Shown: positions 1-7,097, numbered from the stretch's first letter. The stretch is DNA of 7,659 nucleotides from Ignavibacteriota bacterium (GCA_003151215.1 PLXB01000394.1:11567-19225), one strand, 5' to 3'. Made by a program: numbers and translations. Notes: generated by a model not told the origin, from the sequence alone.

Positions 1-958
1 GTGTGTATTTGAAGTAAAGTGTTTGCGAGATCACTGAAAGTGATTCGATGAAGAAGATGCCGCCGATGATCGGAAGAACAAATTCTTTTTTCACCAGCAC
101 CATCATTGTTCCCATTGCTCCTCCTAAAGCCAGCGACCCTGTATCTCCCATGATCACTTGGGCAGGATATGCATTGAACCACAGGAATCCGAGGGACGCA
201 CCAACAAGTGCAGCGCAAAAGACGGTTAGCTCACCGGCTCCTTTGAGATAAGGGATGTTCAGGTATTCGCTCAGTTGTAAATTTCCGGAGAAATAAGCAA
301 TTGCCATGATACCTATGAAGGCAATCGAAACAGTGCCTGCTGCTAAGCCATCTAACCCATCAGTCAGGTTAACGGCATTTGAAGTTGCCGTAATGACCAA
401 TATGACAAATGGTATATAGAAGATTTTACCAAAGTCAAAAACAAGATTTTTGAAAAACGGCATCGTCGTTGCCGTAGTAATATCCGGGAAAAGATGAGGG
501 GACAGCATGATCGTTACACCTACTAAAAGCCCAACTGAAACCTGACCGACAAGTTTCCAGCGCGCGATCAATCCTTTCTTTTTCTTCTTCACGATCTTCA
601 GATAATCATCAAGAAATCCGATCCCACCCATAATGAGCGTTGCGAGAAAGATCAGAATGATGAAAAGATTTCCGATGTCTGCCCAGAGAAGTGTTGGCCC
701 GAGTGTTGCGGCAAGAATGATCAGTCCGCCCATCATTGGTGTTCCGGCTTTTTTGAGATGGTCTTTTGGAGCTTCCGTCTTACCTATATTGCTGATTCCG
801 AGTTCGACCAAACGTTTGATGATCTTCGGTCCGATAAATAGACTGATCGCCAACGCCGAGAGTGCTGCCACTGCCGAACGAAACGTGATATACCGGATAA
901 GCTCACCGCCCGGAGGCGAAAAGGTACGGTTGATCCAGTTGAATAAATAGTAGAGCAT
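1..958 (-). CDS. mraY: Phospho-N-acetylmuramoyl-pentapeptide-transferase MraY (3' end cut by window)
   Basis: Integral membrane enzyme that transfers phospho-MurNAc-pentapeptide from UDP to undecaprenyl phosphate, giving lipid I, on the cytoplasmic face of the membrane. I translated this frame by hand; it stays open from an ATG at 958 to the left edge, giving 319 residues of the roughly 360-400 usual for the family. Visible signatures in order are LIRYITFRSA near residue 20, a GTPMMGG stretch, the DDYLK aspartate pair at 117-118, KGLIARWK, NAVNLTDGLDGLAAG from 194, LGFLWFNAYPAQ and MGDTGS from 270 with the catalytic-type Asp272. Many hydrophobic helices separate them. The HHH loop and last helices lie outside the window. 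The ATG is 26 bp after the murF stop. An AAAGAAGAAG purine run abuts it, too close to be a convincing Shine-Dalgarno site. Identity is very secure. Confidence 0.97.
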   Translation of the reverse strand, partial: MLYYLFNWINRTFSPPGGELIRYITFRSAVAALSALAISLFIGPKIIKRLVELGISNIGKTEAPKDHLKKAGTPMMGGLIILAATLGPTLLWADIGNLFIILIFLATLIMGGIGFLDDYLKIVKKKKKGLIARWKLVGQVSVGLLVGVTIMLSPHLFPDITTATTMPFFKNLVFDFGKIFYIPFVILVITATSNAVNLTDGLDGLAAGTVSIAFIGIMAIAYFSGNLQLSEYLNIPYLKGAGELTVFCAALVGASLGFLWFNAYPAQVIMGDTGSLALGGAMGTMMVLVKKEFVLPIIGGIFFIESLSVISQTLYFKYT

Positions 959-968
959 CTTCTTCTTT

Positions 969-1025
969 AATTACGAATTAGGAATTACGAATTAAATACG
1001 GGTTCGTGATCTCTAATTCGTAATT
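969..1025. repeat. Three copies of a 12-bp repeat at the murF/mraY junction
   Basis: The 12-mer AATTACGAATTA occurs directly at 969-980 and 983-994, and perfectly inverted at 1014-1025. The inverted copy can pair with either direct copy, so two alternative hairpins are possible in the murF-mraY transcript; the loop of the nearer one is about 19 nt. The element supplies the final 13 codons of murF including its stop (985-987) and nearly all of the 26-bp gap before mraY. Neither fold has a convincing T-run after it, so I do not call a terminator. It looks like an interspersed repeat unit that reached the 3' end of murF. Its family is not known to me, and any effect on mraY translation is inference. 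Confidence 0.8.
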
Positions 1026-2412
1026 GCTCAATGACCGTTTCCATCTTCATCCCCCTCGATCCTTTGACAAGGATCACATCTCCTTTTTTCAGGATTGATC
1101 CGAGCGCGTTTACAATATCTTCCTTAGAAGAGTAATAGGAAGCATGAAGATTTTTATTCGAGTTAACAAGGGCTGCAAAAGCCTGCTTCATTGCTTTACC
1201 GGTAAAATAATAGCCGCCAAATTTATATGTTGCCATTGCCTTGCCGAGCAATTGATGTTCCCGCTCCGCAGTATTTCCCAATTCGAACATATCTCCTGCA
1301 ACAACATATTTCCTTCCCTTAACAGGCATCTTCTTCAGAGTTTCTAGGGCTGCGAGGAATGATTCGGGGTTTGCATTGTAACTGTCGTCGATCGACGTTA
1401 CTCCGTGAAATTTCACGATCTCCATACGCTTGGAATGAGGTCTATAACTGTTAACAGCTTTTTTTATCTCTACACTCGTCAGTCCGAAATACGAGGCAAC
1501 GGCAGTTGTCCCTGCGATCAGTGACGGAGCATAATCGGCGATGAGATGTGTCACTATTTGAAAACGCTTGGTTTCGATCAGTATTTCGATATTTCGTTGC
1601 CCGTTAGTCGAAAAGCCGAGATCATTCGACTGCACATCTGCCTTCGTCTTTGCTGCGAAGGAAATATTTCTTCCCTGAAATCTTTTCTTCTCTTTAGCAA
1701 GGATCTTATCATCATTGTTTATAAAGATAAATCCTTTTTTTCTTGCCAAAACATCAAAGAGTGTGAGTTCTTCTTTCGCCACTCCTTTTAAATCTTCGAA
1801 AAATTCAAGATGCTCTCTGCCGATATTGGTAATGAGCCCGTGCGTAGGTTCGGCGCATTTCGTAAGCCATTCGATCTCGCCGGGATGATTCGTACCGATC
1901 TCGAGCACTGCGATTTCATGATTCGGACGCAATCGGAATAGCATCCTCGGCAAGCCAACGTGATTATTGTAATTTGCCTCTGTCTTCAGTACGTTGAACG
2001 ACGTTCCGAGAACATGGCTGATTACTTCCTTCATCGTTGTCTTGCCATTAGACCCTGCTACCAGGAGAATGGGGATGCTAAATTTTTTCCGGTAAATATT
2101 GGCAAGATCGCCGTAACTATCAAGCGTATTTTTTACTACCAGCAGTGGAAGTTTAATAGTTTGTTTTTTCTTCGCCGCACTTCTATACCATTTTTCATCA
2201 ACGATGGCTGCAATCGCTCCCTGCTTTTGAACTGCATATATAAATTCATGTCCATCAAATTTCTCGCCGCGAAGCGCGACAAAGAGATCTCCTTTTTTAA
2301 TGGAGCGAGAATCGGTAGATATATCATGGATCTTCAGCTTCGGAGAAAGCTTCGAGATCCCATGCTCGCTTTTTCGAGTCATGCTTAATAGATCATTTAT
2401 TGTGAGGTTCAC
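985..2412 (-). CDS. murF: UDP-N-acetylmuramoyl-tripeptide--D-alanyl-D-alanine ligase MurF
   Basis: Cytoplasmic ATP-dependent ligase that adds D-Ala-D-Ala to UDP-MurNAc-tripeptide, producing the pentapeptide used by MraY. The 475 residues match the usual Mur ligase size. The N-terminal domain shows TDSRSIKKGDLFVALRG (33-49) and KFDGHEFI. The ATP-binding domain has the P-loop GSNGKTT (120-126) and EANYNNHVGLP (145-155). The C-terminal domain has IDDSYNANPES (341-351), AGDMFELG and KGSRGMKME (450-458). I chose the GTG start at 2412 because an in-frame TAA lies just upstream and the next candidate, Met11, would cut into the first domain; no clear Shine-Dalgarno precedes it. The last 13 residues, after IE, are encoded by the 12-mer repeat unit and do not look like native MurF sequence. 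The gene follows murE after a palindrome-filled spacer, in the normal dcw order. Confidence 0.97.
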   Translation of the reverse strand: MNLTINDLLSMTRKSEHGISKLSPKLKIHDISTDSRSIKKGDLFVALRGEKFDGHEFIYAVQKQGAIAAIVDEKWYRSAAKKKQTIKLPLLVVKNTLDSYGDLANIYRKKFSIPILLVAGSNGKTTMKEVISHVLGTSFNVLKTEANYNNHVGLPRMLFRLRPNHEIAVLEIGTNHPGEIEWLTKCAEPTHGLITNIGREHLEFFEDLKGVAKEELTLFDVLARKKGFIFINNDDKILAKEKKRFQGRNISFAAKTKADVQSNDLGFSTNGQRNIEILIETKRFQIVTHLIADYAPSLIAGTTAVASYFGLTSVEIKKAVNSYRPHSKRMEIVKFHGVTSIDDSYNANPESFLAALETLKKMPVKGRKYVVAGDMFELGNTAEREHQLLGKAMATYKFGGYYFTGKAMKQAFAALVNSNKNLHASYYSSKEDIVNALGSILKKGDVILVKGSRGMKMETVIEQLRIRDHEPVFNS

Positions 2413-2429
2413 AGTTTATTTATTTAACT

Positions 2430-2545
2430 TGTCATTGCGAGGAAGACTTTAGTCCGACGAAGCCATCTAAAAACCTGAAGATGGTCATAACATTTAATAT
2501 TTTAGATTGCTTCGTCATCTGCTTCGCAGATTCCTCACAATGACA
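2430..2545. repeat. Large imperfect palindromic element in the murE-murF spacer
   Basis: The outer arms are TGTCATTGCGAGGAA (2430-2444) and TTCCTCACAATGACA (2531-2545), complementary at 14 of 15 positions. The inner arms at 2455-2472 and 2500-2517 pair at 16 of 18 positions around a 27-nt AT-rich loop. The right side carries a nested perfect 6-bp hairpin, ATCTGC-TTC-GCAGAT (2517-2531), with no counterpart on the left. The element abuts the murE stop codon exactly and fills almost the whole 133-bp spacer. It resembles the CATTGCGAGGAA/GATTGCTTCG type of dispersed palindromic repeats known from many bacterial genomes, including the style of Rickettsia palindromic elements. It has no ORF of note and no transposase. 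In RNA it would form a long stem, so it could affect mRNA stability between murE and murF; that is inference. Confidence 0.88.
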
Positions 2546-4060
2546 TTAATGATTATTTTCTATCCAACTTTGAACTACTTCCCGATCATCAAAATGTATT
2601 TTCTCTTTTCCGAGGATCTGGTAATCCTCATGCCCTTTTCCGGCGATCAGGATCACATCATCTTCACCTGATACATTAAGAGCCGTTTTAATTGCTTCAG
2701 CACGATCTAAAATAATTTCTGTATCTACTCTCTTCTTCATCGGAATTCCCTGGATGATGTCATGTGCTATGGCATGCGGGTCTTCCGATCTTGGATTATC
2801 ATTGGTAATGATGACGGCATTCGAAAGTCTATCGGCGATTGCACCCATTTTCGGACGCTTCAAGCGGTCTCTATCTCCGCCGCAGCCGAAGACCGTTGTG
2901 ATTTTTGTATTCAGATCTAATGCGCGAATTGTAAGCAAAACATTTTCCAATGCATCGGGCGTGTGTGCATAATCAATAATAGCAAGCCCACTGTTTGGCA
3001 GTTCTATCTGCTCGAACCGGCCGCGCACCGGACGAATGCCCGGAACCGCTTGCGAGAGGACCTCGAGCGAAAATCCCTCGACGCCGAAGTAGAGAGCTGA
3101 AGCTGCCGCCAGCAGGTTTTCGACATTGAATTTCCCAACAAGCTTACTCTGAAATACTGTTTGTTCATCAGAATACCTTTTCTTGATTGTGAATGACGTT
3201 CCACGTAATGAGTAATCAATAGGTGATGCAACGAGATCGGCATTACCGAATTTAGTCCCATCATCGCAACCGTATGAATGAACATTCGCAATACAATGTT
3301 CGGTCATAAACTCTCCGTAATCACTTCTGGCATTGGTTATCGCAACTGCCGTCTCTTTTAATCCGGAAAAAAACTTTTGTTTTGCAGCAGCATAATTTTC
3401 CATCGTCTCATGGAAATCTAAATGATCCTGCGTAAGATTAGTAAAGGCGCCAATATCGAAGTCAAGCGCCGCGATGCGCTCTAAGACAATTGAATGCGAA
3501 CTTACTTCCATGACGCAGGTCGTGACATTCCGCTTGACCATTTTCGCAAGTAACTCCGAAATATCTCTTGACTCAGGTGTTGTATGCGTGCCGGGAATAA
3601 ATTCATTGCCGATATAAACTCCGATCGTGCCGATCAAGCCACACTTCACGCCGCGCCACTCTAATATTTGTTTGATGAGGCTCGTAGTCGTCGTTTTCCC
3701 ATTTGTGCCGGTAACTCCTATAAGTCTTATTTTTTTCGAAGGAGATCCGAATATTTCTTCAGAAATAATGGCAAGTGATTTACGAGAACTTGTTACAAGA
3801 ATACGATTAATGTTTTTCTTGATGGCTTTTGCTTCACTAAAAGCTGTGCCATCTTCAAGTACAATAGTATTCGCGCCTTTTTCTATTGCGCTTTGAATGA
3901 AAGAATGCCCATCGGCTGCGAATCCTTTTATTGCAAAAAAGGTCGAGCCGTGTTTGACGTTTCTTGAATCATAATGCGGGTCAGAGAGATCGGCGTCCTT
4001 CAAGCCTGTAAAGGCGAGGACACCGATCTCTCGTTGCCGCGTGAGCTCACTGAATTTCAT
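2546..4060 (-). CDS. murE: UDP-MurNAc-L-alanyl-D-glutamate--2,6-diaminopimelate ligase MurE
   Basis: Cytoplasmic ATP-dependent ligase that adds meso-diaminopimelate to UDP-MurNAc-L-Ala-D-Glu. At 504 residues it has normal family length. Signatures in order are YDSRNVKHGSTFFAIKG (30-46) and ADGHSFI, the P-loop GVTGTNGKTTTT (115-126), GTHTTPES for UDP-substrate contact (157-164), MEVSSHS (184-190), FTNLTQDHLDFH (206-217), the family lysine that is normally carbamylated (Lys227, in YAAAKQKFF), IDYAHTPDAL (362-371), FGCGGDRDRLKRP, and AGKGHEDYQ near the end. The specificity loop reads DNPR (421-424), the form seen in diaminopimelate-adding enzymes rather than lysine-adding ones. The ATG at 4060 is the first usable start: an in-frame TGA lies two codons upstream. 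It lies 139 bp after ftsI, with no clear Shine-Dalgarno site. Confidence 0.98.
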   Translation of the reverse strand: MKFSELTRQREIGVLAFTGLKDADLSDPHYDSRNVKHGSTFFAIKGFAADGHSFIQSAIEKGANTIVLEDGTAFSEAKAIKKNINRILVTSSRKSLAIISEEIFGSPSKKIRLIGVTGTNGKTTTTSLIKQILEWRGVKCGLIGTIGVYIGNEFIPGTHTTPESRDISELLAKMVKRNVTTCVMEVSSHSIVLERIAALDFDIGAFTNLTQDHLDFHETMENYAAAKQKFFSGLKETAVAITNARSDYGEFMTEHCIANVHSYGCDDGTKFGNADLVASPIDYSLRGTSFTIKKRYSDEQTVFQSKLVGKFNVENLLAAASALYFGVEGFSLEVLSQAVPGIRPVRGRFEQIELPNSGLAIIDYAHTPDALENVLLTIRALDLNTKITTVFGCGGDRDRLKRPKMGAIADRLSNAVIITNDNPRSEDPHAIAHDIIQGIPMKKRVDTEIILDRAEAIKTALNVSGEDDVILIAGKGHEDYQILGKEKIHFDDREVVQSWIENNH

Positions 4061-4199
4061 TTTTCAAAGAACATTGCTTTTGTACGGATGCTTCCAAGAA
4101 ATAAATTTCCGTCATCCCTTCTGAACTTTGCCGTGATCATAGACGTGATGCTCTTTTTGGGCTGCAGTATGTGCTAATGCATCCTGAAAAAACACTTCT
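4061..4199. other. ftsI-murE intergenic spacer, 139 bp
   Basis: This is the longest gap in the cluster, in contrast to the 5- and 10-bp gaps before ftsI and ftsL. I see no convincing promoter, terminator hairpin or repeat matching the other elements of the window. On the minus strand there is a 22-codon open frame from an ATG at 4115 to a TGA at 4047-4049, overlapping the murE start out of frame. An AGAAGGG purine run directly touches that ATG, which is too close for ordinary Shine-Dalgarno use. The spacer could hold an internal promoter for murE, but nothing seen proves it. Confidence 0.6.
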
Positions 4200-6632
4200 C
4201 TATTCGTCGCCAAAGAGCGTTACCGTGGGATTTTTCGAATCGATCTTCGCACCGGCTTCCGGAAATTGTCTTTCGACTTTACCATCTCCGACAAGATGAA
4301 CGCGAACATTGCTCGCTGTTCCGAATTTCATTGCCCGCGCCATCGGCATCTGCAAGAAATCAGGAACTTCCACTAACCGGCTTTCACCAGTAGGTTTTGA
4401 AGTCTCTGTTTCAGCGTTCGACGGGCGAAGAATGAATCGGACAGAATCACCACCAAATCGTGTAATGCGCTCGACCACCCCGGTGGAGCTGCTATTGACT
4501 ATTGTAAAACCCTGAGCTGCAAGAGTCGAGCGGGCGACATCCTGCGGTAATCCTCTGACATCAGGTATTTCGCGGTCATCATCATGGTCACGCGTATGCA
4601 TGACAGTACCATCTATTTCAACAAGTCCTCCGTCTTCGACGACGGGCGATGCCAGAGCGATCTGTGATTGTGAACGGGCATCAAGAGGCAGCTTCCCGTT
4701 CTGTTCGAGAATCGACATAGCGATCTCTTTAAATACCGGAGCGCTGACAGCACCGCCATAATATCCATTTTTCGGCGAGCGCATGATCACCAGAATTTCA
4801 TACTCCGGTTTTTCTGCTGGAAAGAATCCGATAAAGCTGGACGTATAATGTTCTTTCGAATAATGCCCGGCGACAAATTGCTGTGCTGTGCCAGTTTTGC
4901 CGGCAATATTGATTCCTTTGATCTTCGTCGATGTACCGGTGCCGGAATCCACGACTCCGCACATGATGCCGATCAGCGTCTTTGCCGTCTCTTCGCTGAC
5001 GACGCGGCGGATCTCCTGAGGATGGATCTCCGATACTTCCCCTTTTGCATTCGTTCTTTTCGAGATGATATAAGGCTTCATCATTACACCGAAATTTGCA
5101 ACCGTTGCGTATGCCATCGCAAGTTGTATCGGCGTTGCCGTCATCTCATATCCGAATGCGACGTAACGCTTCGAATTCACGCTCCATTTATCCGGCTTAT
5201 GCAGACTTCCTTTAATCTCTCCCGGCAGATCGATTCCGGATAGTACGCTCATACCGAAATCGCGCATGTACTTATAAAATCGTCTCCGATCAAGCCTATC
5301 GGAAATTTTTGCAAAACAGACGTTGCTTGATTTTTCCAATGCTTGTCTGAAAGTCAGTACGCCATACTCATGAGTATCCTTGATCTTCGCACCGCCTTCA
5401 ATAGCCCATGTGCCGCCCTGTGCATCGACTTTATCATCCGGCTTCCAGGCTTTGTCATTAAGTGCGATCGCTGCAGTCAGAACTTTCATTACCGATCCGG
5501 GTTCGAATGCATCGGTAATTGCACGATTGCGAAGCATATCGTTCGAAGCTGAGAAAAAATCATTCGGATTAAAATCCGGCATATTTGCAAGTGATAAAAT
5601 TTCTCCGGTCCGCGGATTCAGGACAATTGCAATCCCTGCCTCTGCATTGGCTTTTTGAACTCCGGCTCTGAGCGCATTTTCCGTTACGGATTGCAAGGCT
5701 TCATCTATGGTAAGTGTCAGATCATCACCGTTAGTGGGGGGGATCTGATCGTAATCAACATCAGGTCTGCGAAATCCTTTGCCGTCACGCTGCATGATGG
5801 CAACTCCATCGACACCGCGCAGCATTTTATCGTCAAATAATTCTAAACCTGCTAAGCCGCGTCCATCTTTACTTGCAAATCCGAGAATATGCGAACCCCT
5901 TGTTCCGAAAGCATAATGCCGGCGCTCATCGGTTTCTCGCATCACGCCGCGCTCTTTGATAGCATCGAGCTTTGCAGCGATCTCCTGTGGTACTTCTTTT
6001 TCTACGACTATATAGTGCCGTGCCGTATCGCGCAAAAAAGCATTGTAATATTCTTTTGGTTTTCCAAAGACCGTACTGAATGCAGTTGCTACTGCCGCTT
6101 TATTTTTTATCTCGTTCGGATCAAATGCGAATTTCACGACGAATGCATTGCTCGCCAGAATGATACCATTGCGATCGCGCAGGACTCCGCGTCTTGCCGG
6201 AAGACTGACCTGCATCTGATATTGACTTACTGCCTGTTCGCTCAGCGTATCATGCTCAAGAACCTGCACTTTGAAAAGCTTTCCGATGACTGCACAAAAG
6301 CCGACGAGGAAAATTGCGAGTACTATGTAAAGCCTGCTGTTGCTTGCCATCGGATCCTTCGGCACCGGTGCTGCGAAGAATCGCTCGATTATTTTTTGAT
6401 GCCATTTTTTAGGCTTGAAAGACGGAGTCTGGGATTCGAGAGATGGATCATACCGTGATGATCTTCCGGATTCAGATTGGTAACCATTCGTTGATTCTCT
6501 GGCGAAGGACGAAGGATTCCTCACGCCTGTCGGGCGTTCAAGCGGAGTCGCACTATTATAACCTTTTTCGTACGAACGCACGGTTCGTGTTTTCTCCATT
6601 ATTGTGACCGGCACGTGAGCCTGTCTTAACAC
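4200..6632 (-). CDS. ftsI: Division transpeptidase FtsI/PBP3-type (class B PBP) with C-terminal PASTA region
   Basis: Crosslinks septal peptidoglycan in the periplasm as part of the divisome. The 810 residues begin with a charged, Ser/Arg-rich, probably disordered cytoplasmic tail (1-100). A single membrane segment follows (about 101-122), then the dimerisation region with PARRGVLRDRNGIILASN (145-162). The transpeptidase domain (about 330-640) carries the three active-site motifs: SVMK with the acylated Ser380, SSN (435-437) and KTGT (579-582). A C-terminal PASTA region follows: one degenerate repeat at about 688-737 and a fuller one at about 753-810. Length and PASTA repeats exceed E. coli FtsI (about 590 residues) and match the SpoVD/PBP2x-like layout. 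The frame opens with GTG at 6632, 5 bp after the ftsL-like stop. ATG at residue 12 (6599) is an equally possible start, and neither has a clear Shine-Dalgarno. Residues about 32-46 seem to be encoded by a repeat fragment. Being next to ftsL and murE favours the division PBP over an elongation or sporulation one. Confidence 0.95.
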   Translation of the reverse strand: MLRQAHVPVTIMEKTRTVRSYEKGYNSATPLERPTGVRNPSSFARESTNGYQSESGRSSRYDPSLESQTPSFKPKKWHQKIIERFFAAPVPKDPMASNSRLYIVLAIFLVGFCAVIGKLFKVQVLEHDTLSEQAVSQYQMQVSLPARRGVLRDRNGIILASNAFVVKFAFDPNEIKNKAAVATAFSTVFGKPKEYYNAFLRDTARHYIVVEKEVPQEIAAKLDAIKERGVMRETDERRHYAFGTRGSHILGFASKDGRGLAGLELFDDKMLRGVDGVAIMQRDGKGFRRPDVDYDQIPPTNGDDLTLTIDEALQSVTENALRAGVQKANAEAGIAIVLNPRTGEILSLANMPDFNPNDFFSASNDMLRNRAITDAFEPGSVMKVLTAAIALNDKAWKPDDKVDAQGGTWAIEGGAKIKDTHEYGVLTFRQALEKSSNVCFAKISDRLDRRRFYKYMRDFGMSVLSGIDLPGEIKGSLHKPDKWSVNSKRYVAFGYEMTATPIQLAMAYATVANFGVMMKPYIISKRTNAKGEVSEIHPQEIRRVVSEETAKTLIGIMCGVVDSGTGTSTKIKGINIAGKTGTAQQFVAGHYSKEHYTSSFIGFFPAEKPEYEILVIMRSPKNGYYGGAVSAPVFKEIAMSILEQNGKLPLDARSQSQIALASPVVEDGGLVEIDGTVMHTRDHDDDREIPDVRGLPQDVARSTLAAQGFTIVNSSSTGVVERITRFGGDSVRFILRPSNAETETSKPTGESRLVEVPDFLQMPMARAMKFGTASNVRVHLVGDGKVERQFPEAGAKIDSKNPTVTLFGDE
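5736..5742. repeat. Seven-base G/C homopolymer in ftsI
   Basis: The + strand has seven consecutive G, read on the coding strand as the end of Ile297 plus Pro298 and Pro299. The frame continues correctly through it, so the sequence as given is intact. Such a tract is a site of slippage in replication or sequencing. Confidence 0.7.
6507..6539. repeat. Repeat-like fragment inside the ftsI N-terminal tail
   Basis: On the + strand, GATTCCTCAC (6515-6524) is identical to the right arm of the murE-murF palindrome (2529-2538), and GACGAAG occurs just before it as it does in that element's left inner arm. A 5-bp hairpin, ACGCC-TGTCG-GGCGT, follows at 6523-6537. The layout resembles one half of a dispersed palindromic repeat. 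It is translated in the ftsI frame as roughly residues 32-46, in a segment that looks disordered. The shared 10-mer alone is modest evidence, so this call is tentative. Confidence 0.4.
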
Positions 6633-6637
6633 CTGAA

Positions 6638-7087
6638 TTATTTAATCAAAAATTCATCAATGCCATTGGCTTCGAGCATTCCAAATTTACCTTTGGCAAT
6701 ATCGCGTACTCTATCGGGCGCCGAGAGCTGCATTTCCTGTGCTTTCAACTTGATGATGCGCTGCTTGGTCTGTTCGATCTTTCCTTCGAGTTTCGATTTA
6801 TCGTAGGTCAATCTATTGACTTGAAGCGTATTCCAAATGATAAGTACTGCGCAAGCCGTAAAAACACTGAAGAAGATGATTACGTAAAATGTCGGAATGC
6901 GCTTAACTACCTTTTCAAGCGTTTCGCCTTTCGGTTTTTTCTTCTCGGGAATGTCAGTAGCCTCGTCAAGAAACTCCGGATCCAAAAATTCTTCGTATCT
7001 TTCCCTTTCATGCAGACCCTGCTTAACGCCTAAAGCCCCTCGCGAAGGGGCTGCATTTATTCGTGGTGTAAAAGCTATCTGAGTCAT
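6638..7087 (-). CDS. ftsL: FtsL-like bitopic cell division protein
   Basis: Small divisome protein, probably the FtsL partner of FtsB/DivIC-type proteins, which bridges early division proteins and the FtsW-FtsI synthase. The sequence shows a 149-residue protein: a charged cytoplasmic N-terminus (1-64, rich in Glu, Lys and Asp), one hydrophobic membrane helix (about 66-86, FYVIIFFSVFTACAVLIIW) and a Lys/Glu/Gln-rich predicted coiled coil (about 90-120). It ends with LSAPDRVRDIAKGKFGM (121-137), which fits the conserved 'P-x-R-hydrophobic-x-x-hydrophobic-A-x-x-x-hydrophobic-GM' ending of FtsL/DivIC proteins. FtsL diverges quickly, so the call rests on topology, this tail and position between rsmH and ftsI. 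The ATG at 7087 is 10 bp after the rsmH stop with no clear Shine-Dalgarno. The N-terminal tail is longer than in E. coli FtsL (121 residues total) and includes codons spanning a strong hairpin. Confidence 0.85.
   Translation of the reverse strand: MTQIAFTPRINAAPSRGALGVKQGLHERERYEEFLDPEFLDEATDIPEKKKPKGETLEKVVKRIPTFYVIIFFSVFTACAVLIIWNTLQVNRLTYDKSKLEGKIEQTKQRIIKLKAQEMQLSAPDRVRDIAKGKFGMLEANGIDEFLIK
7034..7052. repeat. GC-rich hairpin within the 5' coding part of ftsL
   Basis: AGCCCCT (7034-7040) and AGGGGCT (7046-7052) form a perfect 7-bp stem around a CGCGA loop. It starts about 35 nt inside the ftsL-like reading frame, coding for residues 12-18 (AAPSRGA). No U-run follows on the transcribed strand, so a terminator is unlikely. 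A stem so near the start could slow early translation, or the unit could be another inserted palindromic repeat; both are inference. Confidence 0.6.
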
Positions 7088-7097
7088 GGGGCAATAC

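Noticed and set aside
633..950. A 105-codon open frame on the + strand near the left end.
   Set aside because: Antisense to mraY, whose catalytic motifs are visible on the other strand in a continuous frame.
1960..2388. A 142-codon open frame on the + strand.
   Set aside because: Antisense to the murF N-terminal and P-loop region; no recognisable motif.
2430..2545. Reading the long palindrome as a rho-independent terminator after murE.
   Set aside because: The stem is long, interrupted and flanked by no U-run on the transcribed strand, and murF follows in the same operon.
4047..4115. A 22-codon minus-strand open frame overlapping the murE start, which could act as a leader peptide.
   Set aside because: The purine run AGAAGGG touches the ATG with no spacing, the peptide has no recognisable feature, and an open frame of this length is expected by chance.
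4108..4125. GTCATCCCTTCTGAA-like stretch in the ftsI-murE spacer as an eroded dispersed repeat.
   Set aside because: No inverted partner and no clear match to the other elements in the window.
4848..5243. A 131-codon + strand open frame with many Cys and Arg.
   Set aside because: Antisense to the ftsI transpeptidase domain; composition is that of a reverse-strand shadow.
5889..6458. A 189-codon open frame on the + strand.
   Set aside because: It lies entirely antisense to ftsI, which has clear motifs; the translation is Cys/Arg/His-rich without domain signatures, typical of a shadow frame.
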